This document shows positions 43,662 through 49,737 of a stretch of 49,737 nucleotides of DNA, piece by piece. The position numbers were made by a program, and so were the translations under genes. The DNA is taken from assembly GCA_039931435.1 (NCBI GenBank), contig JBDTRY010000006.1:1-49737 (forward strand), read 5' to 3'. The notes beneath the pieces are model-generated. The model searched no databases and was not told the DNA's origin. It saw only the letters and a list, made by a program, of their open reading frames with translations. How positions within the stretch are numbered: position 1 is the first letter of the stretch; the number at the start of each line of letters is the position of its first letter. The stretch comes from JBDTRY01 sp039931435. Lineage in GTDB: Bacteria > Acidobacteriota > Thermoanaerobaculia > Gp7-AA8.

Positions 43662-44096
43662 ATGGACGATTTCATGATCAGAAAAACCAATCGCATCTTG
43701 ATTCTTGCCCCGGTCATCGCGGCGCTGCTCGTGGTGCTCCCCGGCTGTCAGACCACGGCTCAGAAACAGGACGATGAGAATTCCCCGATCGAAATCAGTG
43801 CCTCGACCTGGAATGGCGATTCCCAGCGCGGAGGCCAGGTCCTCATAAACGTCGCCGTACTCAATCAGTCGGACAAAGTCATCCTGGTGAGCAGCGTCGA
43901 CATCGGAACTGCAAGATCGACGTCCAGGAAGGAAATCGAGCCCGGCCAGACTGCAGAATTTGCTGTGTGGCTGGAGAACACGGACAGCAACAACTCCGCC
44001 ACGGGCGTACTGTCAATCGCCGTCTCCTACGAAATCGACGGCGTACCGAAGCTGAAGACATTCGTCTATTACCCGGACCAGACCCGACGGCGCTAG
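43662..44096 (+). CDS. Hypothetical lipoprotein
   Basis: 144 residues with a signal peptide ending in the lipobox VLPGC (Cys29 from the first ATG). The mature part has an Ig- or CARDB-like beta pattern: QVLINVAVLNQSDKVILVSS, then EIEPGQTAEFAVWLEN, then VLSIAVSYEIDGVPKLKTF. The first ATG is 4 bases after the peptidase stop; a second one 12 bases later is also possible. Probably co-transcribed with the M64 peptidase, perhaps as its envelope partner (inference). Confidence 0.75.
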   Translation: MDDFMIRKTNRILILAPVIAALLVVLPGCQTTAQKQDDENSPIEISASTWNGDSQRGGQVLINVAVLNQSDKVILVSSVDIGTARSTSRKEIEPGQTAEFAVWLENTDSNNSATGVLSIAVSYEIDGVPKLKTFVYYPDQTRRR

Positions 44097-44547
44097 CTCT
44101 GCCGGACGACGCGCACCGTTCGCCACACATCATCCCCGATGGGGAGACCGTTCAGAACTTCGACAACATCGTCGGGTCCTTGATCATAGGGCCGGCCAGG
44201 CGTGCGGCCGTTGTCCGTTGCCCGTTGCGACAGCTGTCGACCACCTTCACCATTGGCGAAGAATACCGGCCGCATGCCGTGTCGGCCCAGCGAGCATCCG
44301 CAGCGTAGTGCAATCGTCATAGGAGAAATTTCAGAGACCAGAAATGACATGTTTCCGCTCAGGGCGATCGGTTACTTTCCACCACTGCCGGGTATCGAGG
44401 CGGCCTGACGTGCCCGGACGTCACGACCGCGTAACGGCGGGCGATCGACTGTTGACAGGCGCTATAGACAGCCATAAGTTTCACCGGTAGCGGTGTGGTA
44501 TTGCGCCCCCCCCGAATGTCCGGAACACCATCCTTAAGGAGGATTCG
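44097..44547. other. Intergenic region of 451 bases
   Basis: No convincing gene. A short minus-strand open frame (44093-44350) has no ribosome binding site or protein-like composition. Near the end lies a candidate promoter for the following gene (44452-44480). A C8 run sits at about 44507-44514. Confidence 0.6.
44452..44480 (+). promoter_or_regulatory. Candidate promoter for the secreted hypothetical gene
   Basis: A perfect TTGACA -35 box (44452-44457) and TAAGTT (44475-44480) with the optimal 17-base spacer. The predicted leader is about 60 bases and ends in a strong AAGGAGG ribosome site before the ATG at 44548. Confidence 0.5.
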
Positions 44548-45165
44548 ATGGCCCATGGTAAGACTCTTCTAGTCGCCTTATTCGCCCTGGTAACCCCGGT
44601 GCTTCTCCTCGCCCAGCATTCTCACGATTCCGGTTCCATGAAGTCGAAATCGAAAGTGTCCGACGCGGATAAAATCGCCAACGCCATGAGCGCCGGTCCG
44701 GCGGCCATTACGAAAAACGCCGCGATCATGGACTGGCCCGTTACTGCGGATGGTCAGCCGCGGCAGCTCCGGGCCGGGAACAACGGATGGGTATGTTTCC
44801 CGGAGACAGCGATCCACATGCCCGGGGCCACAGATCCCATGTGCATGGACAAACAATGGCAGGCGTGGGGCGACGCCTGGTTCGGAAAAACGGAACCGAA
44901 GCTTACCGGAACCGGAGTGGCGTACATGCTTCGTGGAGATAAAGGGGCCAGCAACACCGATCCGTTTGCCACGGAGCAGACAGCGGACAATCACTGGGTG
45001 GTCACGCCTCCCCATGTGATGGTGATTTATCCGGACACGAAAATGCTGGATGGCTTCAGTGACGATCCTGCCAGCGGAGGCCCCTGGGTAATGTGGAAGG
45101 GCACGCCCTACGCACACCTGATGGTGCCGGTCTCGACGACCAAGGTGGCCACTCAGCCCAAGTAA
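44548..45165 (+). CDS. Secreted hypothetical protein
   Basis: Not assigned to a named family. Signal peptide at residues 1-22 (LLVALFALVTPVLLLAQ), followed by a short His/Ser/Lys-rich stretch (HSHDSGSMKSKSK) and a compact domain of about 170 residues rich in Met, Trp and Pro: WPVTADGQPRQLRAGNNGW, WVCFPET, the Cys of PMCMDKQW, and repeated MVIYPD / GGPWVMWKGTPYAHLMVPV. Only two Cys remain in the mature part (in WVCFP and PMCMD), so a disulfide is possible. A strong AAGGAGG ribosome site suggests high expression. It is followed by the tRNA-Asn gene on the other strand. Confidence 0.8.
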   Translation: MAHGKTLLVALFALVTPVLLLAQHSHDSGSMKSKSKVSDADKIANAMSAGPAAITKNAAIMDWPVTADGQPRQLRAGNNGWVCFPETAIHMPGATDPMCMDKQWQAWGDAWFGKTEPKLTGTGVAYMLRGDKGASNTDPFATEQTADNHWVVTPPHVMVIYPDTKMLDGFSDDPASGGPWVMWKGTPYAHLMVPVSTTKVATQPK

Positions 45166-45274
45166 TACGCCGACAGATCCGGCTCGGCTCGTCAGCGTGC
45201 CGTTCGTTTCGAAGCATCCCCGGAACGAACGGCGCCTGTTCGATTCATGGCCCGTGGCACGACCCTCCGGGAAT

Positions 45275-45350
45275 TGGCTGTGGCGGCAGGATTCGAACCT
45301 GCAACCAACGGATTAACAATCCGACGCTCTACCAGTTGAGCTACACCACA
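45275..45350 (-). tRNA. tRNA-Asn (GTT)
   Basis: 76 bases on the minus strand. Acceptor stem TGTGGTG/CGCCACA (one G-U pair), D arm AGCTCAACTGGTAGAGC, anticodon loop TTGTTAA with anticodon GTT, T arm GCAGGTTCGAATCCTGC, discriminator G and an encoded CCA. Solitary tRNA in a non-coding gap. Confidence 0.95.
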
Positions 45351-46036
45351 ATGGGTCGCGCTGACGCAGGGTAATCCAAGCGTGGGGCGAGTTGTCTTAT
45401 TTCCACAGTTTCTTCGCCAGCCCCACGACGGCAGTGTTTCCTGCACCGAAGCGTCGGTGATCCTGAGAGAGCGGAGCGACCGAAAGATCTTTTGCGGCGC
45501 AACCCGGCGAACTTGCCATCCTGAGCGGACTGACAGCGGGGGCGCTGGACCAGAGTGAAGAAACTCTGCATGAATTTTCATGCGCGAGCGCAGCAAGTTT
45601 GTCATCCCGAGCGAGAGCGAGGGACCCCAGTGGACGGGGGGCACGATCCCTGGGGTGCTTACCACCCGCCCCTCTCGGATTCCTCGCTCACGCTCGGAAT
45701 GACCCGTTTGCGAAGCATCGCTTGGTAAATCTCAAGAGCCGACGTCACACGGCTCCCCGGTGAGTTTCTTACAAGGGAGCAAAGCGACCGAAGGATCTCG
45801 TCAACGAGAATCGTGCTTTCATCACGGCGCAAACCGGGAATGTAGAAGAGATCTTTCGCTCGACGATTCAGCATGACGCGCAATGCTAATCGTGGTCATT
45901 CACACGACACCGGCGCCGGCGCCGTCCCCTCGCTCAGGATGTCAGGCTCGCTCGACGGTTCTAATGACAAAGGGAGATCCCTGCCGCACCGGCTTCGCTG
46001 GATTTACTTCCGCGTATCGACGATCATCGCCGTGAG
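45351..46036. repeat. Repeat-rich intergenic gap with several copies of the dispersed palindrome
   Basis: No gene seen over 686 bases. The best-formed copy is a hairpin at 45601-45703: GTCATCCCGAGCGAGAGCGA pairs with the inverse near TCCTCGCTCACGCTCGGAAT, enclosing GTGGACGG...CCACCC. Other copies of the same core lie at about 45453-45492, 45783-45815 (33 bases identical, inverted, to positions 1-33) and 45848-45876. The density suggests repeated insertion in a permissive spot behind the tRNA gene. Confidence 0.75.
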
Positions 46037-46855
46037 ATGACGGACGATCAAGCCGTACGAATAGACAGAACCAATGATCTGCTCACCGTCGTGGCCATCG
46101 GTGTCGTGGCCTATGCCCTGGCAAACATTCTTCACGAAAGCGTCGGTCACGGCGGGGCCTGCATAGCACTGGGCGGCCGGCCGCAGGTGGTGTCCTCTGT
46201 TCACTTCGAATGTGGCGAGGAACAGATCTCGGATGCAGCCCGCAGGATGGTCTCTGCAGCCGGAACGATCGTTAACTTTCTTGCGGCAGCGGTCTCTCTG
46301 CTGGCCATGAAACGCCAGGGATTGCACCGGCCTCACCTGGCGTGGTTTCTCTGGCTCTTCACCACGATTAATCTGCTCATGGGTGCAGGCTATTTTCTCT
46401 TTTCGGGGATCGGCAACATCGGCGACTGGTCTTCTGTGTTCTCGGGACTGTTGCCGGCGTGGGTGTGGCGGCCGCTTCTGGCGCTGATCGGTGCAGCCTT
46501 GTATTTCTATTTTGCACGGCTCAGTGCGCGACGGCTCATTGTACTGGTTGGTAGTGGAGAAGCCGCCGTACCTCGGGCGAAGAGCTTTGCCGTGCCGGTA
46601 TACATCGCCGGGGGACTGCTCTACTGCATTTCAGGTTTGTTCAACCCCGTTGGACCGGTCCTCATCGCCATTTCAGCGGCTGCAGCATCGTTCGGCGGAA
46701 CCTCGGGGTTGCTGTGGTTGACCGAGTTTGTGAGACGAGGCAGTGACAGTCATCCCCCCGTGGCTGTCAGCCGGAGCGTCCCATGGATCATCGCCGGCGT
46801 GATCGCCTCGATCCTCTTCGTCGGAGTTCTCGGTCCCGCTGTCCGTCTTGGCTGA
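46037..46855 (+). CDS. Polytopic membrane protein with HExxxH motif
   Basis: 272 residues with about six to seven transmembrane helices. In the first helix (residues 17-33) it carries NILHESVGHGGACIALGG. His-Glu followed three residues later by Gly-His recalls the HExxH of M50-type intramembrane zinc proteases, but with one extra residue (HExxxH), so metal binding is uncertain. A later FNPVGP lies in the membrane region where M50 proteins place NPxxP-like or D-containing motifs. Without an aligned family, protease activity is only a suggestion. Frame open from an ATG at 46037; no strong ribosome site. Confidence 0.65.
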   Translation: MTDDQAVRIDRTNDLLTVVAIGVVAYALANILHESVGHGGACIALGGRPQVVSSVHFECGEEQISDAARRMVSAAGTIVNFLAAAVSLLAMKRQGLHRPHLAWFLWLFTTINLLMGAGYFLFSGIGNIGDWSSVFSGLLPAWVWRPLLALIGAALYFYFARLSARRLIVLVGSGEAAVPRAKSFAVPVYIAGGLLYCISGLFNPVGPVLIAISAAAASFGGTSGLLWLTEFVRRGSDSHPPVAVSRSVPWIIAGVIASILFVGVLGPAVRLG

Positions 46856-46985
46856 AAGGTGGCGTTGAACGTCGGGATGGAGATCCGGGAACATCGAATA
46901 TGCTTCGAGAGTTGAACCTGATGCTCCCGACCGGCACACCAGAAGCCCGGTACACGGGACGGCCACCCCACCAAACAGGAGACCC

Positions 46986-47789
46986 ATGACTACTCTCGTC
47001 GAAGCTCCCACCAATACCTCGGACTCATTTTCGCTCGGAGGCCGTACCTTTCAATCCCGCCTGATCGTGGGAACAGGCAAGTACGCGAGCATGGAGCAGA
47101 TGGCCGAGGCCATCGAGGCATCCGGCGCGGAAATGGTCACAGTAGCGGTCCGCAGAACGTCCATCGCCGACCCCAGCCAGCCACGTCTATTCGATTACCT
47201 CGATAAGGCGAAGTACTTTCTGCTTCCCAATACCGCCGGCTGTTACACGGCCGAAGATGCCATTCGCTACGCCAGACTCGGACGTGAAATGGGATTGTCC
47301 GATTGGGTGAAGCTGGAAGTGATCGGAGACCAGCGCACCCTCTTTCCCGACAACGCCGGACTGCTGGAAGCGGCGGCGGTGCTGATCGCCGAAGGATTCA
47401 CCGTACTTCCCTACACGAACGACGACCCCATCGTCTGCAAAAAGCTCGAAGACCTCGGCTGCGCCGCTGTCATGCCTCTCGGGGCACCGATCGGCTCCGG
47501 ACTGGGAATCCGCAACACGGCCAACATGCGCATTATCCGTGAATTTACGAGAGTGCCACTGATCATCGATGCCGGAGTGGGAACGGCATCTGATGCGGCG
47601 GTGGCCATGGAGTTGGGAGCTGACGCCGTGCTCATGAACACCGGCATCGCCGGTGCGAAGGATCCCGTGGCCATGGCGCGGGCCATGAATTACGCCGTCA
47701 AGGCCGGCCGACTGGCGTATGGGGCAGGACGCATCGAGAGGAAGCTGTACGCCACGGCATCCAGCCCGATGACAGGAATGATCGAGTAG
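46986..47789 (+). CDS. thiG: Thiazole synthase
   Basis: Forms the thiazole phosphate of thiamine from deoxyxylulose phosphate, dehydroglycine or iminoglycine, and ThiS-thiocarboxylate. A (beta/alpha)8 barrel of 267 residues with LIVGTGKY, TVAVRRT, LPNTAGC, the Schiff-base Lys109 in DWVKLEVIGD, and PLGAPIGSGLGI, DAGVGTASDAAVAMELGAD. ATG with AGGAG six bases before. No thiS, thiF or thiO lies next to it, and no convincing TPP riboswitch was found upstream, so its regulation and partners are elsewhere. Confidence 0.97.
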   Translation: MTTLVEAPTNTSDSFSLGGRTFQSRLIVGTGKYASMEQMAEAIEASGAEMVTVAVRRTSIADPSQPRLFDYLDKAKYFLLPNTAGCYTAEDAIRYARLGREMGLSDWVKLEVIGDQRTLFPDNAGLLEAAAVLIAEGFTVLPYTNDDPIVCKKLEDLGCAAVMPLGAPIGSGLGIRNTANMRIIREFTRVPLIIDAGVGTASDAAVAMELGADAVLMNTGIAGAKDPVAMARAMNYAVKAGRLAYGAGRIERKLYATASSPMTGMIE

Positions 47790-47792
47790 GAT

Positions 47793-49367
47793 TCAAGAGA
47801 GTTTCCTGAGCTGCGATCCATCGCCGGAATGCGGGCGGAGCCGGTCGAAAGACCTCGCTGTGATCCAGAGAAAGCAGGCCCCCCCAAGGATCCAAACCAG
47901 GATCGGCAAAAGCGACAGAGCAGAGCCGACGCCAAAAATGGACTCGCCGAGGTTGAAACTTGCCCACATCGTCGGGTCGCTTCCTGGGCCATGCTTGCTA
48001 AAAGGAATGATCTGATCAACGGTCAGCGGGTTCACAGCTACATGTCCCATGATGGTTTGAGAGCTGTAGGGAAGGGTGATCGGTGTGGCAGCGGGAAACT
48101 CTCCTCTGAAAAGCAGCGGAAGTATGTATTGGGCCACCGGATTGGGGATGGTGCCCGACGGCTGAGGATCGACCGCCGCCGCAGCGAAATTCAAGAAAAC
48201 CGCCAACAGACCGAGGATCCACCATAGCGCCCGACCTCTAGTCAGGCCTCGAAAGAGAAACAGCGCCGCGAAAGGAACCGCCGGGAGCAAGTAGCGGGGC
48301 CCGATCGAGAATCCACCCTCCCATCCGTTGAAGCTGATATTGAAGAGAAAGAAGATCATTGAAACCGATGCGACTATGGCCACATCCAGTACCTCGCGGC
48401 GGAGAAGCATGGACGTCGCACCTACGAAAGCTGCAAAGAGTATCGGCGAAAGGAAAAACAGTCCGCGGTAGGGAGAGACCGTGATACCGAGAAATGCTTC
48501 CATCGAAGGACCGGCGAGAATACCCAGGAAAGCGCCATGCTCAATGAAGCGGCCGTCCATCGTGTCAATGGGAGTGCGGAAGGCCCCTCCGAAAGCAGAC
48601 TGCTGGTAAATGAAAAGCAAAAGGGCTGAAGGCATGGCACCGGCGAGGTAGATCCCCCAGCGGCGGCCGGCCTCACGTCTGCTCATCACCCGAAGATCTC
48701 TGAGCAAAGCACCGCAACAAACGACGGCGGCAGCCGGAATAACAAGGTAGTTTGAAAGCCCTCCGATACCAGAAAAGAATCCAGCGACTGCTCGGCTTTG
48801 CAACGACCTCCGCAGGCTGAGAACGTAAGCCAGAAGCAGCAGTGCAGCACTCGGAACGTGGGCAAAGAAGAGCGTCGAGAAACCGAAGAGCGGGGTACCA
48901 AAGCTTGCGATCAAGGCCACTGCCAGAGAAAGCTGTCGGCCGAAGAGATTCTGCCTTCCATAAATGAAAAGCAATACGCCGACCAGCGCGCCACCGAGAC
49001 CCGAAACGAGGAAGGTCAGCGCATAGAGATTGATTCCCATCACGGCAGGCTCTGAAGGATCAAGCCCTGAGGCCAGCTCGCAGTGGTAGATCACGAAATA
49101 AGGAATCGCTGCCAACAGTGAGATACCTGGAGCCTTGTTCGCGTAGACATGACCGCCAAATCGGGAGACATCCCCGGTGTTGTCTGCGAAGCCGTCGATC
49201 CGAAACGAATGTTTCTCGACCAGGGCACGGGTGAGATCGAATTGGGCATTCTGGTTCCACCCGCCACCCCCAAAAAAGTATCCGTAACTGACCGCGATCA
49301 ACAGAAACAGGCCGAGAGCCAACCTGCGATCCTCGGTGGAAAGTGGACAAGGTGTGTGGTCGGACAC
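47793..49367 (-). CDS. Polytopic membrane protein, GT-C-like
   Basis: 524 residues with about 11-13 transmembrane helices. The first periplasmic loop (about residues 36-80: WNQNAQFDLTRALVEKHSF and VYANKAPGISLLAAIPY) carries Asp and Glu/Asp residues in the arrangement seen in lipid-linked sugar (GT-C/PMT-like) transferases. The rest is helices and a long C-terminal loop. No specific donor or acceptor can be named. The stop is 3 bases from the thiG stop (convergent), and no partner gene is adjacent. Confidence 0.72.
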   Translation of the reverse strand: MSDHTPCPLSTEDRRLALGLFLLIAVSYGYFFGGGGWNQNAQFDLTRALVEKHSFRIDGFADNTGDVSRFGGHVYANKAPGISLLAAIPYFVIYHCELASGLDPSEPAVMGINLYALTFLVSGLGGALVGVLLFIYGRQNLFGRQLSLAVALIASFGTPLFGFSTLFFAHVPSAALLLLAYVLSLRRSLQSRAVAGFFSGIGGLSNYLVIPAAAVVCCGALLRDLRVMSRREAGRRWGIYLAGAMPSALLLFIYQQSAFGGAFRTPIDTMDGRFIEHGAFLGILAGPSMEAFLGITVSPYRGLFFLSPILFAAFVGATSMLLRREVLDVAIVASVSMIFFLFNISFNGWEGGFSIGPRYLLPAVPFAALFLFRGLTRGRALWWILGLLAVFLNFAAAAVDPQPSGTIPNPVAQYILPLLFRGEFPAATPITLPYSSQTIMGHVAVNPLTVDQIIPFSKHGPGSDPTMWASFNLGESIFGVGSALSLLPILVWILGGACFLWITARSFDRLRPHSGDGSQLRKLS

Positions 49368-49507
49368 CGCCAGCGATTCTAGCTGAGTTTACTTCCGGTC
49401 GGTGTTCGTCTCCGGTACCGCACCCACTTGAAAAGTTGAAGGGGCCGTCGCTGGCAGGACCGCAGCGACCGTTTAATCGGAACTCGAGGAAACCGGCTGG
49501 CGGGCCG

Positions 49508-49737
49508 CTAGCGGAACTTCTTCGTCAGGCGCTGCCGGGCCATGCTGTCGACCTCGGCGATCGTCGGGGCCAGCACCTCACGTTGCATGGAAATCAACGA
49601 GGCGATGCCGCTTCTGGCAAGTGAAATCATGGACTGCAGTTCTTCGTCGGTGAACGTGGCTCCCTCGGCCGTGGCCTGCAGTTCGACGAACCGGTCCTTA
49701 TCCGTGGCCACGACGTTCATGTCCACGTCCGCCTTCG
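49508..49737 (-). CDS. rph: Ribonuclease PH, C-terminal part (runs off the window)
   Basis: The last 76 or so residues of RNase PH, which trims tRNA 3' ends phosphorolytically. KADVDMNVVATDKDRFVELQ and TAEGATFTDEEL match the strongly conserved end of the RNase PH core (Asp residues of the phosphorolytic fold), followed by the typical SMISLARSGIASLISMQREV helix. The 5' part lies beyond position 49737. Confidence 0.93.
   Translation of the reverse strand, partial: KADVDMNVVATDKDRFVELQATAEGATFTDEELQSMISLARSGIASLISMQREVLAPTIAEVDSMARQRLTKKFR

Noticed and set aside
44093..44350. 85-codon minus-strand open frame after the second lipoprotein
   Set aside because: No ribosome binding site, no protein-like pattern, and it overlaps the lipoprotein stop; probably chance.
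46856..46985. TPP riboswitch upstream of thiG because of a GAACCTGATG string
   Set aside because: The bases after it do not form the expected arm, and the CUGAGA and GGGGUGCC elements are missing.

Overview
The window is about 60% GC by eye. It is a bacterial chromosome segment, most likely from an Acidobacteriota-type organism. The hints are a VWFA-related secreted protein of the kind expanded in that phylum, numerous GTCATCC(T/C)GAGCG-type intergenic palindromes, and the mixture of housekeeping, secreted and hypothetical genes. The assignment is inference; there is no rRNA in the window.

Layout. (1) 1-3.4 kb: carB. (2) 3.4-10.0 kb, minus strand: murA, folP, cdaA, cdaR and glmM, then a Lys/Ala/Pro-rich histone-H1-like protein. 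This is a cell-wall and cyclic-di-AMP locus with overlapping genes, and its MurA carries Asp in place of the catalytic Cys. (3) 10.2-13.6 kb, plus strand: a small metal-binding (HMA) protein, a YycJ-type nuclease that ends in a perfect clamp-binding pentapeptide, a 168-bp MITE-like element, then purS, a beta-propeller protein and purQ. (4) 13.9-16.7 kb: acetyl-CoA synthetase and a FabG-like reductase.

(5) 16.9-30.3 kb: the most distinctive region. A single 3214-residue NRPS-PKS hybrid has the order A-PCP-KS-AT-ACP-aminotransferase-C-A-PCP and no release domain. Two alpha/beta-hydrolase-fold proteins follow, whose nucleophile positions are Arg and Cys instead of Ser. Converging on them is a tandem pair of FIH/JmjC-like Fe(II)/2-oxoglutarate oxygenases. 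Together they look like a compact, probably uncharacterised pathway. It would load an amino acid, extend it with malonyl-CoA, transaminate the beta-keto group in cis, and couple the resulting beta-amino acid to a second amino acid. Release or editing in trans and hydroxylation are possible later steps.

(6) 30.4-33.5 kb: crcB on the minus strand, diverging from a family 2 glycosyltransferase, tmk and holB, which overlap by ATGA junctions. (7) 33.5-36 kb: a candidate structured small RNA with its own promoter and terminator, then a GerMN lipoprotein and an AMIN/amidase_3 cell-wall hydrolase. (8) 36-44 kb: a lipoprotein, an iron-permease-like membrane protein, a threonine-dehydratase-like enzyme, a YjdF-like membrane protein, CstA, the VWFA-related protein, an M64 peptidase and another lipoprotein. 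(9) 44-49.7 kb: a secreted hypothetical protein, tRNA-Asn, a repeat-rich gap, a membrane protein with a HExxxH motif, thiG, a GT-C-like membrane protein, and the C-terminal end of RNase PH running off the window.
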